The notes under the pieces: generated by a model
The model's database searches: none
What the model saw: the letters and a program-made list of their open reading frames with translations, nothing else
What the model was told of the DNA's origin: nothing
Shown here: piece by piece, positions 9,856-18,401 of the stretch
How positions within the stretch are numbered: position 1 is the stretch's first letter
Layout of the letters: each line of letters starts with the position of its first letter
NCBI RefSeq assembly: GCF_004104355.1
Contig: NZ_RJLM01000004.1
Location: 186,001-250,000, forward strand
Length of the DNA: 64,000 bases
Reading direction: 5' to 3'
Origin: Photobacterium chitinilyticum
GTDB lineage: Bacteria > Pseudomonadota > Gammaproteobacteria > Enterobacterales > Vibrionaceae
Translations under genes and position numbers: made by a program

Positions 9856-11122
9856 CTTCGACGAGATCCCGCGGCTGGATGTGCCACTGCGTTTTTACCT
9901 GACAGCACCGTTTTTTGCTGTGGTAGTTTCACTGTTGCTGATTTGGCAGGGTGACTATATATGGCTGGGACGCTGGATGCCGGCTTCCTTGGCGATCACT
10001 CATCTTGTTGCGATCGGAATGATGGCAATGATAATGATCGGCTCGCTATTCCAAATCATGCCTGTTTTATGTGGGGCCCCGATTAAAATTCCACCTTTGC
10101 CTTTGATCTTGATGCAGGCGGGCCTAATTTTCGGAACGTTAGCCTTAAGCGCCGGCTTTTTTGGTTGGCCAACCTTTGGCGGGAGTTTCCTATTATTAGC
10201 GCTGAGTCTTGGTTACTTTATTGTTTCATTGCTGAGGGTGTTGATCTTTAAGGCGGCCGGTCAACAGACGCGTATGCCCATTATGTTGGCTGCTATTGCT
10301 TTAGGCTTTGTATTACTGGCGGGATTGCTGCTGCTGGCGGGTTATCTTTGGGGGTATTATCCGGTCCCGGGCAAAAATCTGACCCACCTTCATGCGGGCA
10401 CTGGCATCTTTGGCTGGGTGTTGCTGCTGATCATGGCCGTCAGCTTTCAGGTGATCCCGATGTTTCATGTCACGCCTGAATTTCCCCGCTATTGGCGTAT
10501 TGCTTTGCCTGTAATGCTGGTTATCGGCTTAGTTTCTATCGTTGTGGCAACTCTGGTTCAGGTTAGTTTTTATTTCAGCAGCGCGCTGATTGCCGGTGTC
10601 GGTATCTTGTATTCAATTATTGGGTTGAGTCGGCTTCGAGCTCGGAAACGTAAACTTCCTGATGTTGTGGTCAGTTACTGGCAATGGGCGTATTCCTGCC
10701 TGATCCTTGGTTGTCTGTTGATGATTGCCATGCCGATAATACCGCTCCCGTTGCAGGGAAAGGCAGAAGTATTTATTGCACTTACGATCGGCATGGGGTT
10801 TGTTCTTGGTGTGATCCAGGGAATGTTGCTGAAGATAGTTCCGTTCTTGATCAGCTTGCACCTTCAGCCTATTGCCATGGCTAACCCAAATGCGATGATG
10901 CTATTGCCTGATCATTACAGTCTGATCAGCCGGAAGCAGATGAAAATCCAGTTTTGGTTATATCTGCTTGGCATGGTGAGTATCGTTGTTTCACTTTGTT
11001 ACCCGCCTGCAACGGCCAGTATCGGTCTGGTGATGCTGCTAAATTGGTTGTGGATTGGCTATAATATCCTTACTGCCAGCAGTATGTTCTATAACGTCCG
11101 TAAGCAAATGCTTGCGAGTTAA
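9836..11122 (+). CDS. NnrS-like polytopic haem-copper membrane protein
   Basis: A 428-residue integral membrane protein with about 12 hydrophobic helices. Conserved-looking histidines lie in or near helices (AITHLVAIGMM, THLHAGTGIFGW, VIPMFHVTPEFP), as expected for relatives of the haem-copper oxidase subunit I fold and the NnrS family that relieves nitrosative stress. Start at ATG 9836, overlapping DUF2249 by 20 bases. The assignment to NnrS proper is not certain; it could be another subunit-I-like family. The operon mates (hemerythrin, DUF2249) and the upstream NsrR-like site support an NO-related role. No clear terminator follows; the convergent nasA ends 40 bases away. Confidence 0.7.
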   Translation: MRLTGLNFDEIPRLDVPLRFYLTAPFFAVVVSLLLIWQGDYIWLGRWMPASLAITHLVAIGMMAMIMIGSLFQIMPVLCGAPIKIPPLPLILMQAGLIFGTLALSAGFFGWPTFGGSFLLLALSLGYFIVSLLRVLIFKAAGQQTRMPIMLAAIALGFVLLAGLLLLAGYLWGYYPVPGKNLTHLHAGTGIFGWVLLLIMAVSFQVIPMFHVTPEFPRYWRIALPVMLVIGLVSIVVATLVQVSFYFSSALIAGVGILYSIIGLSRLRARKRKLPDVVVSYWQWAYSCLILGCLLMIAMPIIPLPLQGKAEVFIALTIGMGFVLGVIQGMLLKIVPFLISLHLQPIAMANPNAMMLLPDHYSLISRKQMKIQFWLYLLGMVSIVVSLCYPPATASIGLVMLLNWLWIGYNILTASSMFYNVRKQMLAS

Positions 11123-11161
11123 GTTCCTCTTTTGGGCTGGCTGGTACGGTTGAATCTTAAA

Positions 11162-13888
11162 TTAACCTGACGAAACCAGCATCTGTTCATCTAACAGGTG
11201 TTGGATTTCTGATACGCAACTTCCGCATCCTGTCCCGGCTTGCGTAGAGGCACTGATCTCTGTTACTGATGTTAAGTCATGCGCCTTTATTGCCTGGCAA
11301 ATTGTATTTTTCCCCACTTGCTTACAGGCACATATCGTTTTTCCTGCAGCCAATCTGCCTTCTGCTCGTCCCGAAATGAGACTACGCTCTGTGGTTACAT
11401 CAATGGGTTCGACCAGTAATTGATTTAGCCAAGTGACATCTTGTTGCTGCAGGTTCGTTGCTATCAGGTAGCAGCTTCGCAGACGTTGCTGCTGAATATT
11501 GGCATAGCGGTAAAGTCCGCTTTCTGCGCTATTAAAGCTGAGCTCTCGGCCATTTTCATACTGACAATACCGGGCTAGGTTCGGCATCAATTGCTCTGGT
11601 GGCAACGTGCTGGCGATACGGTATAAATATCCGTTGCTGACTTTCTGCCGGACCCAGTAGTCAAACTCAGCCATATCTTGGGGGCTACTGGATAACAACA
11701 TCGCCTCGCTTTGGTAGGCTTGTGGCGCGACAGATACGGGTGTGAACTTAAATTCCGGCTGGCCCGACAGCGTGTCGGTATCCGGATTGATCAGGCTGCA
11801 AACTTTACCTGCACTGGATGTGGTGTTGTTCCAGTGGATTGGGATAAATAACTCTCCTGGCTTCACGTCTGTGGTGATATTGACCCTGACGGCTGCTTGT
11901 CCATATTGACTGGTAATCACTGCAATTAGGTTATCGTCGAGATTATTACGTTTGGCGTCTTCGGGATGTATCGATACATAAGGTTCCGGACTGTGCTCGC
12001 TAAGCCGCGCAGAGAGGCCCGTTCTGGTCATGGTGTGCCACTGATCGCGAATACGTCCGGTATTGAGCACCAGCGGATAGGCATGACTTGTTTGACTTGC
12101 TGGCGGTTGATATCGAACCGCAATAAACTGGGCTTTGCCTGAAGGGGTAGCAAAAACGCCGTCTGAGAACAGGCGTTGGTGCTGGTTCCGTGTCTGCTGC
12201 AGTTCTTTGTGGTGACTCTGTGTAGTCTGCTTTGTGATAGGCCATTGCTGTGGGCTGAGCTGTTGGTATTGCTCGGTCGTTAAATCAGACAGCCCGGAAA
12301 GATCAAGAGGGCGTCGAGTCGTAGCATGGTTCCCCAGCCCTGTCATCTTGCTGTACTCTAAGAAGATCTCGGCTTCATGGTGATAGCGGAATGCATCGCC
12401 AAACCCCATTTTTTTTGCGACTTCGCAGATGATCCACCAGTCGGGTTTCCCTTCTCCGGGAGTTGGCAATAGCCGTCGCTGACGGGAGATACGACGCTCC
12501 GAGTTGGTGACCGTACCGGACTTTTCACTCCAGCCTTGTGCAGGGAGTAACACATTGGCATGACGGGTGGTGTCGGTATCGGCGATACAGTCCGACACTA
12601 CCACCAGCGGGCATTTTTGCAGTGCCCGGTTGATCTTGTCGCTATCAGGCAGGCTAACTGCAGGGTTAGTGGCCATCACCCAGACTGCTTTGATCTTGCC
12701 GCTGTCGATGGCATCAAACATGTCGATAGCCTTTAGGCCCGGTGTGTCCGATAGGGTATTGGTTTGCCAGAACTCGCTGATTAGTTGGTGGTGTTCATCG
12801 TTGCCAAACTCCATATGAGCAGCCAGGGTGTTGGCGAGCCCGCCGACCTCTCGTCCCCCCATGGCATTGGGTTGACCGGTGACTGAAAAGGGGCCGCTTC
12901 CTGTTTTGCCGATACGTCCGGTTGCCAGGTGGCAGTTGAGCAGGCTGTTTACTTTATCACTGCCGTGTACCGACTGGTTAACGCCTTGCGAGTAGACGGT
13001 GACTACCTTCTCGGTATTGGCAAAGCTCTGATAAAAGGCCGTGAGCTGTTGTACTGATAATCCGGTAATGCGTGAGAGTATCTCGGCATTATCGGCGTCA
13101 TTATCGGTATCATGGCAGGCACTGGCTAATGCGAGATCAAACCCTTCGGTATGATCTGCAATGTAGTCATGATCGAGCTTTCCATGCTTGGCAAGATATG
13201 CCAGCAGGCCGTTGAACAGTGCGACATCGCTGCCTGGATGAATCGCAAGGTGAAGATCGGCGATTTCGCAACTGCTGGTGGTGCGGGGGTCGATGACGAT
13301 AACCTTTAGATCCGGCCGTTCGGTTTTTGCGCTCTTAATTCGCTGAAACAGCACCGGATGACACCATGCAAGGTTGGATCCGGTGAGAACAATCATATCG
13401 GCCATGTCCAGATCCTGATAGCACCCGGGAACACAGTCAGCACCAAAGGCCCGCTTGTGTCCGGCAACACTCGATGACATGCAGAGGCGCGAATTCGTAT
13501 CAATATTGCTGCCACCGATGAAGCCTTTCATCAGTTTGTTGGCAACATAGTAATCTTCAGTTAGCAGTTGGCCGGAGACATAAAAAGCCACTGCCTCCGC
13601 GCCATGCTCGCGGATGATTGCACCAAACTGATCGGCGACATAACTCAGAGCCTGATCCCAGTGGCAGTCATTTCCGTTAATTGACGGCATCAGCAGGCGT
13701 CCCTGATGGGTGACAGTATCACCCAGTGCCAACCCTTTGGAGCAGAGCCGACCATAATTGGCTGGGTGATCAGTATCACCGCGGACTTCGAGTCGTCCGT
13801 CAGGTGTTGGTTTTGCCTCTATGCCACAACCTACACCGCAATATGCGCAGGTACTCTTTATCCATCTATTGCTATTTGTCGTGCCCAA
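11162..13888 (-). CDS. nasA: Assimilatory nitrate reductase, catalytic subunit
   Basis: Reduces nitrate to nitrite in the cytoplasm for nitrogen assimilation. The 908-residue molybdopterin oxidoreductase has an N-terminal [4Fe-4S] motif (C14, C17, C21, C49) and a likely Mo-ligand cysteine in NSRLCMSSSVAGH. Its molybdopterin-dinucleotide-binding domain lies near 600-730, and it has a C-terminal BFD-type [2Fe-2S] domain (C853, C855, C888, C891) as in Klebsiella NasA. The start is TTG: AGGAGGG (13894-13900) is 5 bases upstream, and no in-frame ATG precedes the cluster cysteines. It is divergent from cobA-nirBD and has its own sigma-54-like promoter. No separate NasC-type reductase subunit is present nearby. 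Confidence 0.95.
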   Translation of the reverse strand: MGTTNSNRWIKSTCAYCGVGCGIEAKPTPDGRLEVRGDTDHPANYGRLCSKGLALGDTVTHQGRLLMPSINGNDCHWDQALSYVADQFGAIIREHGAEAVAFYVSGQLLTEDYYVANKLMKGFIGGSNIDTNSRLCMSSSVAGHKRAFGADCVPGCYQDLDMADMIVLTGSNLAWCHPVLFQRIKSAKTERPDLKVIVIDPRTTSSCEIADLHLAIHPGSDVALFNGLLAYLAKHGKLDHDYIADHTEGFDLALASACHDTDNDADNAEILSRITGLSVQQLTAFYQSFANTEKVVTVYSQGVNQSVHGSDKVNSLLNCHLATGRIGKTGSGPFSVTGQPNAMGGREVGGLANTLAAHMEFGNDEHHQLISEFWQTNTLSDTPGLKAIDMFDAIDSGKIKAVWVMATNPAVSLPDSDKINRALQKCPLVVVSDCIADTDTTRHANVLLPAQGWSEKSGTVTNSERRISRQRRLLPTPGEGKPDWWIICEVAKKMGFGDAFRYHHEAEIFLEYSKMTGLGNHATTRRPLDLSGLSDLTTEQYQQLSPQQWPITKQTTQSHHKELQQTRNQHQRLFSDGVFATPSGKAQFIAVRYQPPASQTSHAYPLVLNTGRIRDQWHTMTRTGLSARLSEHSPEPYVSIHPEDAKRNNLDDNLIAVITSQYGQAAVRVNITTDVKPGELFIPIHWNNTTSSAGKVCSLINPDTDTLSGQPEFKFTPVSVAPQAYQSEAMLLSSSPQDMAEFDYWVRQKVSNGYLYRIASTLPPEQLMPNLARYCQYENGRELSFNSAESGLYRYANIQQQRLRSCYLIATNLQQQDVTWLNQLLVEPIDVTTERSLISGRAEGRLAAGKTICACKQVGKNTICQAIKAHDLTSVTEISASTQAGTGCGSCVSEIQHLLDEQMLVSSG

Positions 13889-13893
13889 AGCAT

Positions 13894-13900
13894 CCCTCCT
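13894..13900 (-). promoter_or_regulatory. Ribosome-binding site fixing the nasA TTG start
   Basis: AGGAGGG on the minus strand, 5 bases before TTG. The ATG that directly follows AGGAGGG is out of frame with nasA and too close to the site to be used. Confidence 0.8.
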
Positions 13901-13956
13901 GAGCCCAGTAAGCTGTCGTTATTTCTATCTACTCATGTCTTTCTACTTATGAATAA

Positions 13957-13972
13957 GGCAATAACTAAGCCA
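13957..13972 (-). promoter_or_regulatory. Sigma-54 promoter of nasA
   Basis: TGGCTT-AGTTA-TTGC on the minus strand keeps the GG and GC dinucleotides exactly 10 bases apart, as RpoN promoters require. Predicted transcription start near 13945, giving a leader of about 57 bases. Pattern seen; activity inferred from nitrate-assimilation biology. Confidence 0.68.
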
Positions 13973-14113
13973 GTTTCGTTTCTATAAGCGGAGAAAAAGG
14001 GAAATAAAGAATGATTAGATGGAAATCAGCCATCTGGCTGGAATATGTCTCTATTTATACCTCTAAAGTAGTATTTGGTGTGGTGTTTGATATCGATAAT
14101 TGTGAGGTGGCGA

Positions 14114-14150
14114 TGCATTATTCTGGTGTGTGGTGCACTAAAAATGTGCG
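14114..14150. promoter_or_regulatory. Tandem NtrC enhancer sites shared by nasA and cobA-nirBD
   Basis: Two 17-mers fit the NtrC consensus TGCAC-N7-GTGCA. TGCAC-TAAAAAT-GTGCG at 14134-14150 matches 9 of 10 arm bases, and TGCAT-TATTCTG-GTGTG at 14114-14130 matches 7 of 10. Their centres are 20 bp apart, two helical turns, as in known cooperative NtrC enhancers. They lie about 170-190 bp upstream of both predicted divergent sigma-54 start sites. Seen in sequence; binding is inferred. Confidence 0.68.
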
Positions 14151-14271
14151 AAACACCAGAGTGGTCACTATGTGAATTCATTGTTCTCGACGTCGAAACG
14201 TTCTGATTGTTGGCTTTTTTATTATATAAATCATTCGGATATTGAATTTGTCCTCATAGAGGGAGCAGCAG

Positions 14272-14287
14272 TGGCACTTTCCTTGCT
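14272..14287 (+). promoter_or_regulatory. Sigma-54 promoter of cobA-nirB-nirD
   Basis: TGGCAC-TTTCC-TTGCT is an essentially perfect -24/-12 RpoN promoter. Transcription should start near 14298, leaving a ~44-base leader before cobA, which contains a short hairpin (CGTAC / GTACG, 14313-14329). Confidence 0.82.
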
Positions 14288-14341
14288 CTGACGATAACAG
14301 AGCAAATAAAGGCGTACACGGAAGGTACGTAAGGATGAGAG

Positions 14342-15190
14342 ATGTCACAAATACCAACGATTGCCAATAAGACGACAGAGATTGTTACTTTCACTTCTGT
14401 AGCCGTCAATGAACCCAAGCAATCTGGCCGTGTGAGCCTGGTTGGAGCAGGTCCCGGTGATCCTGATTTACTGACAGTCAAAGCATTGCGGGTGATCCAG
14501 CAGGCTGATGTGATTGTGTATGACCGTTTGGTAAGCAAGGAGATTTGCCAGCTATTCCCCCCTTCAACACCGACGGTTTATGTCGGCAAAGCGAAAGATC
14601 ATCACAGTGTTCCCCAGCAGGATATTAATGAACTGTTGGTCACCAAAGCGAAGCAAGGATTAAATATCTGTCGCCTGAAAGGTGGGGATGCCTTTGTGTT
14701 CGGCCGCGGCGGCGAAGAAATGCTGGAACTTCGGCAGGCAGGAGTTGAAGTGGATCTGGTCCCCGGTATTACTGCGGCAGCAGGATGTACGAGTTATGCC
14801 GGGATCCCGCTTACCCACCGTGGCCTGTCGCAGGGATGTACATTTGTGACGGCTCATGCCGAGAAAGATCTGAATATCTGCTGGCAGTCGCTGGCCCAGC
14901 TTGACCATACCTTGGTGTTTTATATGGGACTGACCAAAGCCGGGATGATTTCAAATGGCCTAACCCAGGCAGGCCTGTGCGCTCATACGCCTGTTGCGCT
15001 GATAGAAAATGGCTGCTGTCCGCAGCAACGGGTGATCTGTGGTGAGCTGCATCAGCTGGAAGGATTGGTCTTGAAGCAGCAAGTGAAATCGCCGGCATTG
15101 ATAGTGGTCGGCAAGGTGGTGGCATTGGCCGAGCAACTGCAGTGGTTCACAGCAATGGCCAGCCAGCAGGCGAGCAGATTGTCAGCTTAA
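14342..15190 (+). CDS. cobA: Uroporphyrinogen-III C-methyltransferase (SUMT)
   Basis: Methylates uroporphyrinogen III twice with SAM to give precorrin-2, the precursor of sirohaem. The 282-residue protein has ~30 extra N-terminal residues, then the SUMT signature VSLVGAGPGDPDLLTVKAL, and later LKGGDAFVFGRGGEE and VPGITAAAGCTSYAGIPLTHR, all conserved in the tetrapyrrole methylase family. AAGG is 7 bases before ATG. It is first in the cobA-nirB-nirD operon, and nirB (which needs sirohaem) follows after 26 bases. This is therefore a dedicated sirohaem supply for nitrite reductase. A separate CysG-type enzyme may exist elsewhere. Confidence 0.94.
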   Translation: MSQIPTIANKTTEIVTFTSVAVNEPKQSGRVSLVGAGPGDPDLLTVKALRVIQQADVIVYDRLVSKEICQLFPPSTPTVYVGKAKDHHSVPQQDINELLVTKAKQGLNICRLKGGDAFVFGRGGEEMLELRQAGVEVDLVPGITAAAGCTSYAGIPLTHRGLSQGCTFVTAHAEKDLNICWQSLAQLDHTLVFYMGLTKAGMISNGLTQAGLCAHTPVALIENGCCPQQRVICGELHQLEGLVLKQQVKSPALIVVGKVVALAEQLQWFTAMASQQASRLSA

Positions 15191-15216
15191 AGAATTAGAA
15201 ACAGTGAGGATGTTAT

Positions 15217-17769
15217 ATGAGTAAGCAGCGTATTGTGGTAGTTGGCAATGGAATGGTTGGCCATAAGTTTATTGATGATCTGGTGCAACGTGACGAGAAC
15301 GAACAGTTTGAGGTTATCACCTTCTCCGAAGAGCCAAGACTTGCCTATGACCGGGTGCAGCTCAGTAAATATTTTTCCGGGACAACGGCTCAAGAGTTGG
15401 CACTGACGGATGAGAACTATTATCAGGATCACGGTGTCAGTTATGTCCTGAATGAAAAAGTGACAGCCATAGATAGTACTGAGCGTCAGGTGATAACAGC
15501 CAGCGGTAGGGTGGAAAGTTATGACAAGCTGGTACTGGCAACGGGGTCATACCCGTTTGTCCCGCCGATCCCCGGGAATGACCAGCCGCATTGCCATGTG
15601 TATCGAACCATTGAAGATTTAGAGGCCATTGAAACATCCGGTCAGCAAAGTGAGGTGGGTGTGGTTGTCGGTGGTGGGTTGCTGGGGCTGGAGGCCGCCA
15701 ATGCGTTGCAAAGCATAGGACTTAAGACCCATGTTGTTGAGTTCGCGCCGAGACTAATGGCGGTACAGCTTGATAACGGGGGCGGAAAACTGCTTGAACG
15801 AAAAATTACGGAGCTGGGGGTCGAGGTACACACTGAAAAAGCCACCTCGGAAATTGTTGCCGGCGAGACCTGCCGCTACCGGATGAACTTTGCTGATGGT
15901 AGCTATCTCGAGACAGATATGATTGTGTTTTCGGCAGGGATCCGACCGCAAGACGAGCTGGCTCGCCAGGGGGGACTGGAGCTTGGTGAGCGTGGAGGTA
16001 TCGTCATTGATGATAGCTGCCAGACCAGCGCTGCTGATATTTATGCTATTGGTGAATGTGCTCTGTGGCAAGGACGGATTTTTGGTTTGGTCGCTCCGGG
16101 TTATCAGATGGCGAAGGTTGTCGCTTCGCAACTGTGTGATGAACAGGAGAGTGGTAGTCAGAGGGTTTTCACCGGTGCTGATATGAGCACTAAATTAAAA
16201 CTTCTAGGTGTTGATGTGGCCAGTATCGGTGATGCCCACGGTAATACGCCGGGCGCGCAGTCCTATACTTTTAACGACGAGATTGAGCAGGTCTACAAGC
16301 GGCTGATTGTTTCTCAGGACGGCCAGAAAATCCTCGGTGCTGTGTTGGTCGGCGAGGTGGACGCATACAGTAACTTGCTGCAAATGAAGCTCAATGACAT
16401 GCCACTGCCGGAAAATCCCGCCGTGCTGTTGTTGCCAACGGTTGGTGAAGACGGTGTTGGCAATGCAATGGGCGTGGATGCTCTGCCGGATAGTGCCCAG
16501 ATCTGTTCCTGCTTTGATGTCACCAAGGCTGATATCAAACAGGCGGTAGCGGCCGGGTGTACTGATATGGCTAACCTAAAGGGAAGCACCAAGGCATCGA
16601 CGGGTTGTGGCGGGTGTTCGGCACTGGCCAAGCAGGTGCTTGATGCTGAGCTTGCCAGCCTGGGATTTGAGGTTAATAACCATCTTTGCGAGCACTTTGC
16701 CTATTCGCGTCAGGAGCTGGCAGATATTGTTCGGGTTAAGCAAATCAAGAGCTTTGATCGATTATTGGATGATTACGGTCAGGGCTTGGGTTGCGATGTC
16801 TGCAAGCCGACGGTGGGCTCTATATTGGCCTCTTTCTGGAATGACTATGTTCTGGAGGAGCAGCATATTGGCCTGCAGGACACCAATGATATTTTCCTCG
16901 GCAATATGCAAAAAGACGGCACTTACTCGGTCGTACCCCGAGTGGCGGGTGGCGAGATCACCCCGGACAAACTGATTGTTCTGGGGGAGGTTGCCAAGGC
17001 GTTTAACCTCTATACCAAGATCACTGGCGGACAGCGAGTGGACCTCTTCGGGGCACAGCTACACGAGCTGCCTGTTATTTGGCAACAGCTTATTGATGCT
17101 GGTTTTGAAACCGGCCATGCCTACGGTAAATCGGTGCGGACGGTCAAGTCGTGCGTCGGGAGTACCTGGTGTCGGTATGGTGTGAAGGACAGCGTTGGGT
17201 TTGCGATAGATTTGGAGGATCGCTACAAGGGATTACGTGCGCCCCATAAGCTGAAGTTTGCGGTATCAGGTTGTACCCGTGAGTGCGCCGAAGCGCAGTC
17301 AAAAGACATTGGGGTGATTGCAACAGAGAACGGTTGGAACCTCTATGTATGCGGTAATGGCGGTATGCGTCCGCGTCATGCTGATTTGTTTGCTGCTGAT
17401 TTAGATGACAAAACGCTGATAGCCTATATCGATCGCATATTGATGTTCTACATCCGAACTGCCGATCGTCTTCAGCGCACGTCGGTATGGCTCGAAAATC
17501 TCGAAGGGGGCCTGAAATACCTGCAAAAAGTGGTTATTGAAGATAAGTTAGACATCGCCAACGAGTTGGAAAGCGAGATGGCGCATAACCTCAGCCAATA
17601 TCAATGTGAGTGGAAGACGACGCTGGCTTCACCGGAGAAATTGAAGCGTTTTCAGCATTTTGTGAATAGCTCCGAGCCAGACGGCAAACTGAGTTATGTG
17701 ACGGAGAGAGGGCAGCGCCGGCCAAGGTTTAAGTCTGAACGAATTGAAATTGTAGATGTAACGGAATAG
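15217..17769 (+). CDS. nirB: Assimilatory NAD(P)H nitrite reductase, large subunit
   Basis: Reduces nitrite to ammonium with six electrons. The 850-residue protein starts with an FAD/NAD(P)-binding disulfide-reductase-like module (VVGNGMVGHKF; NAD-binding VVVGGGLLGLEAANAL near 150). Two BFD-type iron-sulfur stretches follow (CSCFDVTK...CGGC near 428-468, and a second around 485-535). The C-terminal sirohaem/[4Fe-4S] reductase domain has the paired cysteine motifs SCVGSTWCRYG and SGCTRECAEA near 645-690. The length agrees with E. coli NirB. It lies between cobA (26 bases) and nirD (12 bases) in one sigma-54-dependent operon. Confidence 0.97.
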   Translation: MSKQRIVVVGNGMVGHKFIDDLVQRDENEQFEVITFSEEPRLAYDRVQLSKYFSGTTAQELALTDENYYQDHGVSYVLNEKVTAIDSTERQVITASGRVESYDKLVLATGSYPFVPPIPGNDQPHCHVYRTIEDLEAIETSGQQSEVGVVVGGGLLGLEAANALQSIGLKTHVVEFAPRLMAVQLDNGGGKLLERKITELGVEVHTEKATSEIVAGETCRYRMNFADGSYLETDMIVFSAGIRPQDELARQGGLELGERGGIVIDDSCQTSAADIYAIGECALWQGRIFGLVAPGYQMAKVVASQLCDEQESGSQRVFTGADMSTKLKLLGVDVASIGDAHGNTPGAQSYTFNDEIEQVYKRLIVSQDGQKILGAVLVGEVDAYSNLLQMKLNDMPLPENPAVLLLPTVGEDGVGNAMGVDALPDSAQICSCFDVTKADIKQAVAAGCTDMANLKGSTKASTGCGGCSALAKQVLDAELASLGFEVNNHLCEHFAYSRQELADIVRVKQIKSFDRLLDDYGQGLGCDVCKPTVGSILASFWNDYVLEEQHIGLQDTNDIFLGNMQKDGTYSVVPRVAGGEITPDKLIVLGEVAKAFNLYTKITGGQRVDLFGAQLHELPVIWQQLIDAGFETGHAYGKSVRTVKSCVGSTWCRYGVKDSVGFAIDLEDRYKGLRAPHKLKFAVSGCTRECAEAQSKDIGVIATENGWNLYVCGNGGMRPRHADLFAADLDDKTLIAYIDRILMFYIRTADRLQRTSVWLENLEGGLKYLQKVVIEDKLDIANELESEMAHNLSQYQCEWKTTLASPEKLKRFQHFVNSSEPDGKLSYVTERGQRRPRFKSERIEIVDVTE

Positions 17770-17781
17770 GAGCGGTTAGTT

Positions 17782-18108
17782 ATGGAACAGTGGCAAACTA
17801 TCTGTAAGCAAAGCGACTTGGTAAAAAATACTGGAGTGTGTGCATTGATAGACAAGGAGCAAGTGGCTGTTTTTTACTGTGGTAGGAGCCAGTCAGTCTA
17901 CGCTTTGTCAAACTACGATCCTATTGGTGAGGCCAACGTGATATCCAGGGGGATCATCGGTTGTGTCGACGGCGATGTGGTGGTGGCTTCTCCGCTGTAT
18001 AAACAGCATTTTAGCTTAACGACTGGTGAGTGCCTTGAAGATCCTGAGTATAGTCTGAAAACGTATCCGGTCCGAGTGGCACAAGGCGAAATTCAGCTAC
18101 AGATTTAG
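17782..18108 (+). CDS. nirD: Nitrite reductase small subunit (Rieske-like fold)
   Basis: The 108-residue NirD partner of NirB. It has the Rieske ferredoxin-like fold but lacks cluster ligands: the CxH and CxxH positions read YDPIGEAN and SPLYKQHF. This is normal for NirD. Translationally close to nirB (12-base gap, with GGAGCGG upstream). It ends the operon and is followed by a terminator. Confidence 0.94.
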   Translation: MEQWQTICKQSDLVKNTGVCALIDKEQVAVFYCGRSQSVYALSNYDPIGEANVISRGIIGCVDGDVVVASPLYKQHFSLTTGECLEDPEYSLKTYPVRVAQGEIQLQI

Positions 18109-18133
18109 TCGCTATTTTGGATGAGATAAATAG

Positions 18134-18160
18134 AAATGGAGCCTGATGGCTCCATTTTCA
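18134..18160 (+). terminator. Terminator of cobA-nirBD
   Basis: AAATGGAGCC and GGCTCCATTT form a 10-bp stem with a TGAT loop, followed by TTCAGTTTT. Confidence 0.8.
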
Positions 18161-18240
18161 GTTTTATTGATTGTTGGCGTTATTTTTACTGGGTTGTAGC
18201 GAATTGGGAAACAATAAAACCATATTAAAATGAGATTATT

Positions 18241-18278
18241 TGTAGCTAGATGGTGCAAGCATGCACTATTTAAAGGAA
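18241..18278 (+). promoter_or_regulatory. Degenerate tandem NtrC-like sites before the nitrate transporter
   Basis: TGTAG-CTAGATG-GTGCA (18241-18257) and TGCAC-TATTTAA-AGGAA (18262-18278) each keep one perfect NtrC half-site. Their centres are 21 bp apart, like the better pair in the nasA-cobA region. They are about 110-135 bp upstream of the predicted sigma-54 start. Individually weak; the spacing supports them. Confidence 0.4.
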
Positions 18279-18349
18279 TAGAGTGTGTCAAAAGTAATTT
18301 TTCCTTAGTTTTTGGTTTTATTTTGTTGTTTTTAAAGGTTTTGTATGGA

Positions 18350-18365
18350 TGGCATGATAACTGCA
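18350..18365 (+). promoter_or_regulatory. Sigma-54 promoter of the nitrate transporter operon
   Basis: TGGCAT-GATAA-CTGCA keeps the GG-N10-GC spacing. Predicted start near 18376, about 26 bases before the coding start. It is less perfect than the cobA promoter. Confidence 0.6.
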
Positions 18366-18401
18366 GATAACTTACCAGAGAGTCAATAAGGGAATTAAAC
18401 A

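Noticed and set aside
11123-11161. Terminator between the NnrS-like gene and nasA
   Set aside because: No stable GC-rich stem with a T-run could be identified in this short convergent spacer.
14283-14329. Two adjacent hairpins before cobA resembling an ANTAR/NasR antitermination leader
   Set aside because: The first hairpin (TTGCTCTG / CAGAGCAA) overlaps the -12 element of the sigma-54 promoter, so it would not be in the transcript. The loops do not fit the ANTAR hexaloop well and no terminator T-run follows.
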